Source: Parabacteroides sp. PH5-46 (GTDB taxonomy: Bacteria > Bacteroidota > Bacteroidia > Bacteroidales > Tannerellaceae). Taken from it: a stretch of 64,000 nt of DNA. The notes beneath the pieces were generated by a model. The model saw only the letters and a program-made list of their open reading frames with translations. It was not told the origin of the DNA and did not search any database. The position numbers and the translations under genes were made by a program. Of this stretch, positions 44,622 through 54,200 are shown one piece after another. The DNA is taken from contig NZ_JARXXA010000015.1 in assembly GCF_029892785.1 (NCBI RefSeq), positions 38,395-102,394 of the forward strand. Reading direction: 5' to 3'. Numbering within the stretch: position 1 is the first letter of the stretch; every line of letters begins with the position of its first letter.

Positions 44622-46160
44622 ATGTTAGTGAAATCTTATGCCGCTGCTGTGCAGGGCATTTCTGCAACCATCATTACTATTGAGGTTAGTTGTAACAAGG
44701 GAATCCAATTCTTTTTGGTGGGGCTTCCGGACGCAGCCGTACGTGAAAGTCACGAGCGGATTATCTCTGCTCTACAGGCTAGTGGGTATAAATTCCCCCG
44801 TTTTCGGATTGTGATTAATATGGCGCCTGCGGATATCCGTAAGGAAGGCTCGTTTTATGATTTGCCGTTGGCCATAGGGATTATGGCAGCAGCAGAGGAG
44901 ATAGACTCTTCCCGTTTGAGCGAGTTTTTGATTATGGGTGAGCTCTCACTTGATGGTAGCCTGTTACCAGTGAAAGGTGTATTGCCCATTGCTCTCAAAG
45001 CCCGTGAAGAAGGTTTTAAAGGCCTTATCCTGCCCAAACAGAACGCCCGCGAAGCCGCCGTAGTAGACGGAATAAACGTTTACGGAATGGAGAATATCAA
45101 AGAAGTAATTGAGTTTATCGACAAGAAAAGAGAGGTGCAGCCAACGTTTGTTGATACTCAGGCTGAATTTTTTGCCCGTCAGGAATCGTTTGAGTTTGAC
45201 TTTTCAGAGGTTCACGGACAGGAAAATGTGAAGCGTGCTCTGGAAGTAGCCGCAGCTGGCGGACACAATTTATTAATGGTTGGGCCTCCGGGCAGCGGGA
45301 AGTCGATGCTAGCCAAACGTTTACCTTCTATCTTGCCTCCTTTAACGCTTCATGAGGCGTTAGAGACCACCAAAATACATTCTGTGGCGGGGAAGATCAG
45401 TAAAGATACTTCGATTGTAACTCAGCGTCCATTCCGTGCCCCGCACCATACCATCTCGAACGTAGCGATGGTAGGAGGGGGATCTTCCCCACAGCCCGGG
45501 GAGATCAGCCTGGCACATCATGGAGTACTTTTCCTGGACGAGCTTCCGGAATTCAGCCGGAATGTGCTAGAGGTGATGAGACAGCCGCTGGAAGACCGGC
45601 AGATCACCATTTCCCGAGCTCGCTTTTCTGTGGATTATCCGGCAGGCTTTATGTTGGTCAGCTCTATGAATCCCTGCCCTTGCGGATACTATAACCATCC
45701 GGATCGGGACTGCCTGTGTCCGCCGGGAGCCGTTCAAAAGTATCTCAACCGCATTTCGGGGCCTTTGCTGGACCGAATCGATATTCAGGTGGAGATTGTA
45801 CCGGTTCCCTTTGAAAAGATCTCTGAACAGGCTCCATCCGAGTCTAGCGAGGCTGTTCGTGAGCGGGTAATAAAAGCCCGAAATATACAAGCGGAACGTT
45901 TTAAAGACAGCGAAGGAGTTTATTGCAATGCACAGATGTCGCCTCGCCAGTTACGCGAATATGTTAAGCCGGATGAGGCTGGCCTGAATCGTCTGAAAAG
46001 CGCTATGGAACGCTTGAGTCTCTCTGCACGGGCATACGACCGTATCCTGAAGGTTTCCCGAACGATTGCCGATCTGGAAGGAGTAGAGCAAGTAGCTTCC
46101 CACCATATCGCCGAAGCAATCAGCTACCGCAATCTGGACAGAGAAAGCTGGGGAATGTAA
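44622..46160 (+). CDS. YifB/ComM-like Mg-chelatase AAA+ ATPase
   Basis: 512 residues from the ATG; the longer frame opening at 44565 only adds repeat-derived sequence. The N-terminal ChlI-type domain begins MLVKSYAAAVQGISATII. The AAA+ domain has Walker A GPPGSGKS at 221-228 and Walker B FLDELPEF. SSMNPCPCGYYNHPDRDC followed by LCPP gives a four-cysteine zinc-type loop. In ComM this family is a branch-migration helicase in natural transformation; in most bacteria the role is unproven. Confidence 0.95.
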   Translation: MLVKSYAAAVQGISATIITIEVSCNKGIQFFLVGLPDAAVRESHERIISALQASGYKFPRFRIVINMAPADIRKEGSFYDLPLAIGIMAAAEEIDSSRLSEFLIMGELSLDGSLLPVKGVLPIALKAREEGFKGLILPKQNAREAAVVDGINVYGMENIKEVIEFIDKKREVQPTFVDTQAEFFARQESFEFDFSEVHGQENVKRALEVAAAGGHNLLMVGPPGSGKSMLAKRLPSILPPLTLHEALETTKIHSVAGKISKDTSIVTQRPFRAPHHTISNVAMVGGGSSPQPGEISLAHHGVLFLDELPEFSRNVLEVMRQPLEDRQITISRARFSVDYPAGFMLVSSMNPCPCGYYNHPDRDCLCPPGAVQKYLNRISGPLLDRIDIQVEIVPVPFEKISEQAPSESSEAVRERVIKARNIQAERFKDSEGVYCNAQMSPRQLREYVKPDEAGLNRLKSAMERLSLSARAYDRILKVSRTIADLEGVEQVASHHIAEAISYRNLDRESWGM

Positions 46161-47660
46161 TTAGCGGAAGGAGACTTGCACAGCTGATTGTTTCTCTGCC
46201 GCATGCTGAATAGCGTACGGGCTGACAGTTACTGCGCCCTCTACCAACTCTGGCAGGTTATAGGAGTAAAGCAGATAGTCATATAAATCAGGATCTTTTT
46301 GTGGAAGCAGGAATGGCTTTGATGCTTGACCGTTTTCGTCGATATGTGCCAGATAGGGTAGGGTGTAAAGCCCGTTGTCTCGACGACTGCTCACTACCAC
46401 CCAACGACTGTTTCTACTCCAGGAATGATAGCTTTCCGTATCTTCACTGTTTATTGCAGACATATCAACCGGATTGCCATTGAGTAAGTCGATCATCCGT
46501 ATTTCGGCATTTTTGTGCCAGATAGGGAATTGCCCGTAAGCTGTTTCGGTGTACATCAGAAAGTGTCCGTCAGGCGAAATACGAGGGAAAGAGGCGCTAA
46601 AGCGATCATTACCTACTATCGTGTCCACCCCGGCAGTAATACGCCCTTGATTTGCGTCAAAAGGCACACGACAAAGAGCATAGCGGATGCTGTCGTACTG
46701 TTGCGGCATAGGCAATGCCGGAGCCGAACAATAATAAAGCCAGGAACCATCAGGTGAGAAAGAAGGAAACGTCTCGTAAGCATCTTTGCTGATAATAGAG
46801 GCCTCTGACAGGATTGCCTGCTTTTCGATATCATAAACAACAACATCTGACTCTATATCGAATACTTCCATTTTCTTCTCTTTAACGGCATGAAAGAACT
46901 GCTTGATATCATTGACGGATGTCGTGATGTATTTTCCCGACGGATGCCAGTAGGGATAGGTCAGGTTGCTGATTGTCTGCTCGGTTTTTGTATTTAGCTT
47001 TTGAATCTCGTTATCTGTTATGATGTAGGTACCGCCATGTGTAGCCCGCATGTGGAACATCATCTGCTGTGGATTACCCCCGCAAAAGCTGTGACAGTTG
47101 ATACAGTTATAAGCTGTCATATTATTCTTTATGATGGGCTTTTCTTTGTAAGTGGTCAGGTCGCGTTGATAAATTCCAATGATGTGCCACTTTTCGTAAC
47201 CCGGTTCAATGAGGCGATAGACCAGATGACTGTCAATAGGGTCATTACTTACATAGATGTTGAATGCTTGCCAAGTGCTCCATTGCTTGTCTTTAGCTTG
47301 TGAAGAAACTGTTATCTTTATGGACTTACCGGCATTTTCAGTCAGTAGCTTTTTCCACTCTTTTGGTTTGATACGGATACTATTTTTTCCGGAATAGCTG
47401 AAACTGCTTCCATTCTCTCCGTTGAGGGTAATGTAGCAGTTTTGAATATCCCCTTCCAGCCTGAAATTGAGTGGTGCGATATTGGGTGGTACCGTTACCT
47501 CTTTATAATCGGGAAATATGGCAGGTTGCTCGTTTGTTAGCTTAGGATTTTCCGGTCTATGGCTGCAAGCAGAGAATACAAATAATAGGGCCAACAGGTT
47601 GATTATAAGAATAAAGATGACGGCTATCCTGACCACTTTTCGTTTTGTTTCGTTTTTCAT
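46161..47660 (-). CDS. c-type heme, PD40 propeller (TolB-like) protein
   Basis: 499 residues. An N-terminal membrane segment (IAVIFILIINLLALLFVFS) ends at AC, a possible lipobox. A beta-sandwich region follows, then a single c-heme motif CINCHSF at about residue 186 with nearby Met/His candidates in MMFHMRATHGG. From about residue 225 there are PD40 propeller repeats (YPYWHPSGKYITTS, FPSFSPDGSWLYYC, FPRISPDGHFLMYT, YHSWSRNSRWVVVS). The combination suggests a membrane-anchored periplasmic redox or sensor protein. It overlaps the DUF6057 gene by 4 bp (ATGA), so their translation is coupled. Function is unknown. Confidence 0.8.
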   Translation of the reverse strand: MKNETKRKVVRIAVIFILIINLLALLFVFSACSHRPENPKLTNEQPAIFPDYKEVTVPPNIAPLNFRLEGDIQNCYITLNGENGSSFSYSGKNSIRIKPKEWKKLLTENAGKSIKITVSSQAKDKQWSTWQAFNIYVSNDPIDSHLVYRLIEPGYEKWHIIGIYQRDLTTYKEKPIIKNNMTAYNCINCHSFCGGNPQQMMFHMRATHGGTYIITDNEIQKLNTKTEQTISNLTYPYWHPSGKYITTSVNDIKQFFHAVKEKKMEVFDIESDVVVYDIEKQAILSEASIISKDAYETFPSFSPDGSWLYYCSAPALPMPQQYDSIRYALCRVPFDANQGRITAGVDTIVGNDRFSASFPRISPDGHFLMYTETAYGQFPIWHKNAEIRMIDLLNGNPVDMSAINSEDTESYHSWSRNSRWVVVSSRRDNGLYTLPYLAHIDENGQASKPFLLPQKDPDLYDYLLYSYNLPELVEGAVTVSPYAIQHAAEKQSAVQVSFR

Positions 47661-49414
47661 CGGTTTTGTCGTTTAGGAGGTTGAACAGACTGGGCGTAAT
47701 AGTAATAAGTGTCTCCATACTGGCGCGCCAGCAGAGTAGGAGAGAGAGTTCTTACCTGTTGCAGATATGTGGTAAAGCGATTATATACAGCAGGGTCGAT
47801 AGGGAAAGAACTGAAGGTTTCCGGGTTCTGTTCCACAGCGGAGTAATAAATACAGATCGCTTCTTGATAAAGAACAGGAAGTGCTTCCCCCCTTTCATTT
47901 AAGGCCTTCATATAGTGCATAAAAGCTCCCAGCTCTTTGTGGATCAACAAATAACCCATGCCATACTCAAAGGCGATCCGGTTTTCTGGATGATCATCTA
48001 TCAGGAAGGCTATCGCGTTGGGAAAACTTTTAGTCAGATCATGCGGATTGTCGGTAACAGGATTCAGCTTTCGCTTTGCCATGATCCAGGGAGTGGACTC
48101 TGCTACTTCCGGTTGGAGTAATTTGCGTTGCTCTCTTGCCCAGGAACTATACAGCAAGGTTTGTTCCAAAATCCTGATGTATTTCTCCGCTGCTTTGTAT
48201 TCTTCATTCACCAGATAGGTCTCAATGAGGCGCTTCATCAGTCTGGGCTGCACACAACGTTCCGAACTTAGTACGCCAACGAATGCAAATCGCTGAGAAG
48301 CATTGGTTTGATTTACTGTCCAGGCAACCTCTTCGGCTTCAATTAGTCCCAGGCGTGTCCTAGGGTCATAAGGGATAAAACCATCTTCTCCTATCTGTTT
48401 GAAGCGCATTAATGCTTTGTTGAATGAGTCGGTGTAGGCAGATGCCAGATTCACATAAACCAGGGCATCCTGATCTTTTGCCGGATGCTTTTCGGCATGT
48501 GTAATGATTTTATCCCATTGTTGCTGTCTGGCTAGCCAGTCGTAGCGATAGACTTGTTCCAGCGGGTTTTCTCTGAAAAAGATCCCTCCGCCTATTATCA
48601 GCAAGAGAGTTAGGCAAATAGCAAATCCGTTTATCCAGTCTTTACGGAAAACTTTCTTGCGGTTTCGGAGCAGATACACCAGCAGAACCATTAACGGGAA
48701 GGCGCACCAGGTGTACCAGAAAGAAGTGGGTAGGGGATATTCCGGATGATAAAGGAACTTACTGAAATAGGCTTCGCGCATTGGGATTATGTACAACGTG
48801 CGCATGGCAACCAATGGGAGTAATAATGCAAGAATTATAAGACCTGCCCCTATTGCAAAGCGCCTTTTGTTTTCTCCGCTGCAATACTCGTACAAGCCAA
48901 ACAATACGGCAGCCAACAGATGTGCCGGAGTAGCCAGAAAATACAAAAACAAGATAAAGACAACGCCTGAGCTATAGCGGATAACCGGTTTTCGGATAAA
49001 GGTATATCCGTATGCACTTGCCACTCCTGTTAAAACGGACAGTATAGAGGCGATAGATTCTACCGGAAATACCCAGAAGAGAAAAACGGGCAACAAAGCA
49101 GGCAGGGCTGATACCTCTACTCCGCATCTTTTGATAAACAACCAGAAGAGAAAGCCGATTGCTGTTAGAAGCACAGCCAGGCATACCGGAGCTACAAAAG
49201 GGAAAAAGAAAAACTGAGCAATAAATGAAGTGATATATTCATTATACCCCCCTGGCTGAGCCAGTAGATCAAAGAAGTAATTTGTCGTATAAAGAAACAG
49301 CTGATATTGCTCCATAAACCGGTACATAAACCGGTAATTGATTTCAAAAAAAAGAAAACAACCCGAAAAGAAAAAGAGAAATAAGAGCCAGTTAGCTGTT
49401 AGTAAGCGCTTCAT
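47657..49414 (-). CDS. DUF6057-type multi-spanning membrane protein
   Basis: 585 residues. The N-terminal 300 residues contain about ten membrane segments, starting at LLTANWLLFLFFFSGCFLFF. The C-terminal 280 residues are periplasmic or cytoplasmic and helical, reading like degenerate TPR repeats (YRYDWLARQQQWDKIITHAE, then YLVNEEYKAAEKYIRIL). The fold plan, membrane part followed by helical repeat, matches DUF6057. No enzymatic motif. It lies between a TPR gene (39 bp) and the c-heme propeller gene (4-bp overlap). Confidence 0.75.
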   Translation of the reverse strand: MKRLLTANWLLFLFFFSGCFLFFEINYRFMYRFMEQYQLFLYTTNYFFDLLAQPGGYNEYITSFIAQFFFFPFVAPVCLAVLLTAIGFLFWLFIKRCGVEVSALPALLPVFLFWVFPVESIASILSVLTGVASAYGYTFIRKPVIRYSSGVVFILFLYFLATPAHLLAAVLFGLYEYCSGENKRRFAIGAGLIILALLLPLVAMRTLYIIPMREAYFSKFLYHPEYPLPTSFWYTWCAFPLMVLLVYLLRNRKKVFRKDWINGFAICLTLLLIIGGGIFFRENPLEQVYRYDWLARQQQWDKIITHAEKHPAKDQDALVYVNLASAYTDSFNKALMRFKQIGEDGFIPYDPRTRLGLIEAEEVAWTVNQTNASQRFAFVGVLSSERCVQPRLMKRLIETYLVNEEYKAAEKYIRILEQTLLYSSWAREQRKLLQPEVAESTPWIMAKRKLNPVTDNPHDLTKSFPNAIAFLIDDHPENRIAFEYGMGYLLIHKELGAFMHYMKALNERGEALPVLYQEAICIYYSAVEQNPETFSSFPIDPAVYNRFTTYLQQVRTLSPTLLARQYGDTYYYYAQSVQPPKRQNR

Positions 49415-49453
49415 GGTATTGCATAATTAGTATTATATGCAAAAATAATGAAA

Positions 49454-50278
49454 TTACTTAGCCATACGCAGTAGTTCCTCTATTATTTCTTTGTCATAGC
49501 CCATCTCCTGTGCTTTGAGGAAATCTTTTTGGGCCGACTCGCGCTCGTATTGTGCCAGCTTTACTTTGCCCCTCAGTACATACATAGCAGCTCCGGGTTC
49601 GGTTTCTGTAAATACTTTGTTGATGTCGGCCATTGCACGCGCATTCTTGCCCATCATAAAATACAGGTCGGCGCGGCTTTCATACAGTGTCCATTCCTTT
49701 GGCAGCTGGTCTATCAGGTAATTGTATATCCGTTCGCTTTCGTCATAGTTGGTCCGCATTTTTTCGAGAATGGCATGTCCTAGTCGTCCGTGAACGCTTT
49801 TGTCGTTTACTGTAAGTATTTTGTCAAAATCCTCTTCGGCCCGGATATAGTCTTGCTTCTGCAGGTAAAGGATTCCCCGGCTATACAAAGCATCCTGATT
49901 GATCGGATCTTTGATCAGCAACAAGGTATAATCCGTTATGGCTTTGTCTGTTTCGCCCATTTCTACATGCAACGAAGCCCGGCTTTCGAGGATAGCTGTA
50001 TTATCGGGATGACGGCTGAGGGCTGCTGTGTACGAGATAAGCGCCTCCTCTCTTTTTCCCTGTCGGCGTTGGATAGTGCCCAGGTTTGTCAGCAAGGCAT
50101 AATTGTTCGGATTGCCGGGCTCTAGGCGCATGGCTGCCCGCAAACTCTCTTCGGCTGCCGACAACTCATTCTTGTCGAGGTACGTAAAGCTTTTCTCTAT
50201 CAGCTCTTCATACGTCTGTGCATACGCCATATTTCCTGCCAATATCAGGATAACCGTAAATATAAAACTTCTTACCAT
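49454..50278 (-). CDS. Periplasmic TPR protein
   Basis: 274 residues from the ATG at 50278. The start there gives a clean signal peptide (MVRSFIFTVILILAGNMAYA, cut before QTY), whereas 50308 lies in the promoter. About seven tetratricopeptide repeats follow (for example GTIQRRQGKREEALISYTAA, ESRASLHVEMGETDKAITDY, YSRGILYLQKQDYIRAEEDF). It is a scaffold protein by type. It is the first gene of the unit with DUF6057 and the c-heme propeller. Confidence 0.88.
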   Translation of the reverse strand: MVRSFIFTVILILAGNMAYAQTYEELIEKSFTYLDKNELSAAEESLRAAMRLEPGNPNNYALLTNLGTIQRRQGKREEALISYTAALSRHPDNTAILESRASLHVEMGETDKAITDYTLLLIKDPINQDALYSRGILYLQKQDYIRAEEDFDKILTVNDKSVHGRLGHAILEKMRTNYDESERIYNYLIDQLPKEWTLYESRADLYFMMGKNARAMADINKVFTETEPGAAMYVLRGKVKLAQYERESAQKDFLKAQEMGYDKEIIEELLRMAK

Positions 50279-50306
50279 AAAGTATTTAATCAGTTGAGAT
50301 TGCAGC

Positions 50307-50314
50307 AAAGCTAC
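50307..50314 (-). promoter_or_regulatory. Promoter of the TPR/DUF6057/c-heme unit, -7 box
   Basis: Minus-strand TAGCTTTG matches TAnnTTTG. It overlaps the first codon of the longer frame (50308), which supports the start at 50278. Confidence 0.6.
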
Positions 50315-50402
50315 AAATACTTAAGCCTTGAAAACGAAAACCAGATAATAATTTATATCTTGCTAACGATTATTAAAGAGAATTTCAGTATTTAATTTAT
50401 AC

Positions 50403-51380
50403 ATGATGGAACAAGTTAATTGGGGGATTATTGGAGTAGGGAATGTGTGTGAAAAGAAGAGTGGGCCTGCCTTTTATAAGATAGGACATTCTTCATTGGT
50501 GGCTATTATGAGAAGAGATGCTAATAAATTAAAAGACTTTGCTTTACGCCACAATGTCCCAAGCTATTATACAGATGCAGAGCAACTGATTAATGATCCC
50601 GAGGTGAATGCTATTTACGTAGCTACTCCGCCGGACTCGCATAAGGAATATGCCATCAAAGCGCTGTGTGCCGGTAAACCAGTATACGTAGAAAAGCCGA
50701 TGGCCATGAACTATGCCGAATGTACGGAAATGATCAAGGCTTCGCAGGAGAGCGGGCAGAAGCTATTTGTGGCTTATTACAGACGGGCTTTGCCCTATTT
50801 TCTAAAAGTAAAAGAGCTGCTTGAGGAAGATGCAATTGGCAGGATACTAACTGTCAACGTAAGGTATATGCGTCCGCCCCTGACTTCCGACTTGATAGCT
50901 GAAACACATACCTGGCGGGTAAAACAGTCGGTAGCTGGTGAGGGCTATTTTTACGATTTGGCTCCACATACACTTGATATACTCGATTTTCTATTGGGCG
51001 AGATCAGCGAGGCGAAAGGCTTCTCACAGAATCTGGGACATCTATATGAAGTAAAAGATACCTTCAGCGCTATCCTGCAGTTTGAATCCGGAGTGACAGG
51101 AGTGGGGCAGTGGTGTTTTGTGACGTCCGGCAAGTCTACAGAAGACTCTATCGTCATAACCGGCACCAAAGGCCAGATCAGCTTCAGTACCTTTTCTTTC
51201 AGCCCGATTCACTTGCAATCGGTAAACCGGGCGGAAGACTTCGCCATCACTCCACCTGAACATATCCAACAACCTTTAATCCAAACTATTGTTGATGAAC
51301 TTCGTGGCAAAGGCAATTGCCCCTCTACCGGCATATCCGCCTCCCGTACTTCGCGCGTAATGGATCAAATCTTGGGGTAA
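50403..51380 (+). CDS. Gfo/Idh/MocA family oxidoreductase (cytoplasmic)
   Basis: 325 residues without signal peptide. The Rossmann motif is GIIGVGNVCEKKSGP, and the catalytic-lysine motif EKP is in VYVEKPMAMN. The C-terminal domain follows the usual alpha/beta plan with YDLAPHTLDILDFLLG. The substrate is probably a sugar or inositol derivative and cannot be told. It converges on the DUF4139 gene with 21 bp between. Confidence 0.9.
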   Translation: MMEQVNWGIIGVGNVCEKKSGPAFYKIGHSSLVAIMRRDANKLKDFALRHNVPSYYTDAEQLINDPEVNAIYVATPPDSHKEYAIKALCAGKPVYVEKPMAMNYAECTEMIKASQESGQKLFVAYYRRALPYFLKVKELLEEDAIGRILTVNVRYMRPPLTSDLIAETHTWRVKQSVAGEGYFYDLAPHTLDILDFLLGEISEAKGFSQNLGHLYEVKDTFSAILQFESGVTGVGQWCFVTSGKSTEDSIVITGTKGQISFSTFSFSPIHLQSVNRAEDFAITPPEHIQQPLIQTIVDELRGKGNCPSTGISASRTSRVMDQILG

Positions 51381-51401
51381 GGAATTATTCTCCCCCAATT
51401 A

Positions 51402-53060
51402 TTATCTAACCTCTTGGTTCTTGGGGTGTTTGATGCTGTAGCTGAGGCGGTATTCTTTGGTTTCGCCGGCTTTCAGTTCTTCTTCCCAGGTGATGACGCC
51501 AAGGCTTTCTATGTTGGCTGTCCAGGGGGTGGTATCTTTGGTGATCAGTTCTACTTCTATGCTCTTTTGGGTAGAGATGGGGTACTGGTCTTTCAATACC
51601 ATCTTGATGGGCTTGTTTTGATTGTTGCGAACCGTTAGTTTATAGGTAAATACCTGCTTGGTATCGTTGCCCAGGAAGCGGGTACTGCTGAAGTCGTGCA
51701 TCTTTTCCCGTTTTACGGTTACCCGCTTGTCTGAGCCTAATGTTAGGGCCAGTTTTTCTTGTGTAGAATTGGCATCAATATAGGATTCTCCCACGTATGT
51801 GCCATCATAGGTGATGTTGGCATTGGCACTTAGCAGGTTCAGCTTTTGCCAGTCTGATATTTCGGCCAGCAGGTAGGTTTCCGTATCCAGCCTGGGGGCG
51901 CAATAGTATTTGTACTCGGCAGTTGTTTCTTTTGTCTGCAAGTCGATGCTTTGCTCTTTTCCGTTGCCGGGGATAGAATAGTGTAAATCAATGGAATACA
52001 CCATATTCAGTTCATTTTCGGATTGTAGGATATACTCTTCCATCGTAGGGGTATCGTACCGAAGATCTTCTTCTATGATTTTTTTTGCTTTTGGACCGCT
52101 GACTACCACTTCTGCCATCTCATACGAAAAAGCATTTTGCGCCATGACAGACATATCCTTGGCTTCGTTTGCCACTATCGGATGGTAGAAATCAAGGAAC
52201 CAGGCATTGAACAAAGGAGCCGCCTTGCCGTTACTTGGAACAGAGGTAGAGAGGGTGAGCTTTACCTTCTCCCAGTCCAGACCGGTAGTTTGCCGCACTT
52301 TTGATTTGCTGACAATACGGATAGGTTTGTCTGTAGAGGCTATATTAATATCATAATAAGGCATCCATCCCGCCATAGGTGTATAATACGAAATAATGAA
52401 ATTGCAGGTAGCTGTAGTAGGAGCAGAAAGGCTCAATTTCAATACACCGGACGTTTTATTGTTTTTTGAGGCTTCCATATTCAGTTGGTTCTTTAGTCGG
52501 ACAAGGCTTTGTTCCGCCTCTTGTTTCTTGCGGTTATTAGCTGATTGAGCCTCCTGTAGCTCTTTTGATTTGCTTTTGTAATACTCCATGGTTTTTACTA
52601 ACTCATCAATCCCCAGCCCCTTTTCCGATCCGGCTACATTTTTGTCTGTCCCTTTCTGCAAGAGGGCCAGCAGGTTTGTTGTAATGCTGATATCAGTATT
52701 GATTACCTCCAGCTTTTTCTCGTAAATAGCAATGGAATCCTGTAGTTTTTTGACAGTAGCATTGGGTACTTTACTGTTTGAAAGGTAATCTAGTGTGTAT
52801 TCATAGGAAGAAACAATCACACCGTTTGTAGTCTTGATTTTCAGGCTATTCTTGTCAATATTCGGACTAAGCCCTTCGATATAAATCTCGTTCTCTCCCT
52901 TTGTCAAAGAAGATGAAGCTGTGTGGCTTAACTCCGCACCCCTGAAAAACACGGTAGCTTCATTCAATTTGGAGGCAACAACCTTTTTCTCTTCTGCTGA
53001 TCCGGGATAAACAATACCCGCAATCAGAATAACGGTTAATACAATCTGTTTTGTTTTCAT
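51402..53060 (-). CDS. DUF4139 (MuiA-like) exported protein
   Basis: 552 residues with a signal peptide (MKTKQIVLTVILIAGIVYPG, cut near SAE). The N-terminal DUF4140 region (KLNEATVFFRGAELSHTA) is followed by a coiled coil at about 100-200 (MEYYKSKSKELQEAQSANNR) and the DUF4139 beta-rich domain (ISYYTPMAGWMPYYDINIAS onwards). It ends at VRF-like YSIKHPKNQEVR. The family is named after a mucoidy inhibitor; the mechanism is unknown. A promoter with a 16-bp inverted repeat precedes it. Confidence 0.88.
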   Translation of the reverse strand: MKTKQIVLTVILIAGIVYPGSAEEKKVVASKLNEATVFFRGAELSHTASSSLTKGENEIYIEGLSPNIDKNSLKIKTTNGVIVSSYEYTLDYLSNSKVPNATVKKLQDSIAIYEKKLEVINTDISITTNLLALLQKGTDKNVAGSEKGLGIDELVKTMEYYKSKSKELQEAQSANNRKKQEAEQSLVRLKNQLNMEASKNNKTSGVLKLSLSAPTTATCNFIISYYTPMAGWMPYYDINIASTDKPIRIVSKSKVRQTTGLDWEKVKLTLSTSVPSNGKAAPLFNAWFLDFYHPIVANEAKDMSVMAQNAFSYEMAEVVVSGPKAKKIIEEDLRYDTPTMEEYILQSENELNMVYSIDLHYSIPGNGKEQSIDLQTKETTAEYKYYCAPRLDTETYLLAEISDWQKLNLLSANANITYDGTYVGESYIDANSTQEKLALTLGSDKRVTVKREKMHDFSSTRFLGNDTKQVFTYKLTVRNNQNKPIKMVLKDQYPISTQKSIEVELITKDTTPWTANIESLGVITWEEELKAGETKEYRLSYSIKHPKNQEVR

Positions 53061-53066
53061 AAAGCA

Positions 53067-53118
53067 ATCTATTTAATCTATAATTTGTTCGTCTGTCAAA
53101 AGTATAGATTAAATAGAT
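53067..53118 (-). promoter_or_regulatory. DUF4139 promoter inside a 16-bp inverted repeat
   Basis: ATCTATTTAATCTATA (53067-53082) and its exact complement at 53103-53118 flank 20 bp. The minus-strand -7 box TACTTTTG (53097-53104) touches the right arm, and the expected transcript start is at the left arm. The dyad is placed to act as an operator; as RNA only the left arm would be transcribed. Confidence 0.55.
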
Positions 53119-53147
53119 AGCATTTTTCCATAAATGGGTAAAAACAA

Positions 53148-53166
53148 GATTTCACTTGGTGAAATC
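53148..53166 (-). terminator. Terminator of the DUF2807 gene
   Basis: GATTTCAC-TTG-GTGAAATC, an 8-bp perfect stem, followed on the minus strand by TTGTTTTTAC. It starts 11 bp after the stop codon. Confidence 0.8.
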
Positions 53167-53176
53167 CCGTTCTGGC

Positions 53177-54106
53177 TTAGTTCGCTTGCCGTATCGAGCC
53201 CGAGCCTGATTTGCTGGAGTTTATTGAAGGGTTTCCTTTGTAGGTAATGTTGCCGCTTCCATGAATGCTGGCTTTCAGGTTGTCTGAGGCAGATAGTTCT
53301 ATTTTTCCTGAACCGGCAACGCTAGCTGATACCTGACTGGCTTTGCAGTCGTAGGCTCTGATCTTGCCGCTTCCTGCCAGGTTATATGCTACTTCCTTTA
53401 CAGAGCCGTCTATTTTGATTTCTCCGCTGCTTGAGAGGTTGCATTCTGCTTTTTGGGCTTGTACATTGTTTGTCAATATCTTGCCCGAGCCTGCCATGTT
53501 GAGTTTTACTTCGCCGGCTACAAGCTGGTTTGCTTGCTCAATTCTTCCGCTACCAGCCATGTTAAATTCAACTTTGTCTACCTGTATGCTGCTAGCTAGA
53601 ATCTTACCCGATCCGGCCATATCGGCTTTCAGATCTGTCCCTTTTATTTCTTTTTTAAATTCGATTCTTCCACTACCTGCTTTGCTCGCATACAGTGAGT
53701 TAAATGTCAATGTGCTAGCCACTGTAAAGCTTCCCGATCCAACTGAACTTATTTTTTTCAGTCCCTTAGAGTTCGATTTAATCTTGTAAGTAGTAGGATT
53801 CAGGTTGTAGGTACTGTTACTATTGTTTTTCTGCCTGATGGGTTCTACAATCAAGTTTTTTCCACTTACTTCTGCTCGTATGTAGGGCAGGATGTTTTCG
53901 TCTACTGTGATCTCAAGGTAGGGTGCGGCATCGGATTGCTCATATACAAACTCCATACTTCCTACAATGGAGGCTTCGTTGTAATCTGTGATGTCGATCT
54001 TTGTTGTTGTAACTTTACCGTTTCCACGGATTGTTTCATTTTGTGCAGCCAGACCTGTTGTAATCAGCAACAGCGCTGCCATAAGGAAAGATACTTTTGT
54101 TCTCAT
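53177..54106 (-). CDS. DUF2807 (head GIN domain) exported protein
   Basis: 309 residues from the ATG at 54106; the start gives a signal peptide (MRTKVSFLMAALLLITTG, cut near LAAQ), while the frame extending to 54157 adds non-signal sequence. The mature protein is a right-handed beta-helix of about eight turns, each carrying a GSG(K/R)I motif (MAGSGRIE, MAGSGKIL, VAGSGKIE, SSSGEIKI). Family members are called putative adhesins but no partner is known. It diverges from a TAT-exported oxidoreductase across palindrome cluster C. Confidence 0.88.
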   Translation of the reverse strand: MRTKVSFLMAALLLITTGLAAQNETIRGNGKVTTTKIDITDYNEASIVGSMEFVYEQSDAAPYLEITVDENILPYIRAEVSGKNLIVEPIRQKNNSNSTYNLNPTTYKIKSNSKGLKKISSVGSGSFTVASTLTFNSLYASKAGSGRIEFKKEIKGTDLKADMAGSGKILASSIQVDKVEFNMAGSGRIEQANQLVAGEVKLNMAGSGKILTNNVQAQKAECNLSSSGEIKIDGSVKEVAYNLAGSGKIRAYDCKASQVSASVAGSGKIELSASDNLKASIHGSGNITYKGNPSINSSKSGSGSIRQAN

Positions 54107-54200
54107 ATTATGTATTTTAAGAGTGTCATATATTTTAATTACGCAGTTTGTGAGCAAAAGGTTGCACGTTTTCTTGAATTTTTTTGCTTAAAAAGTTTTT

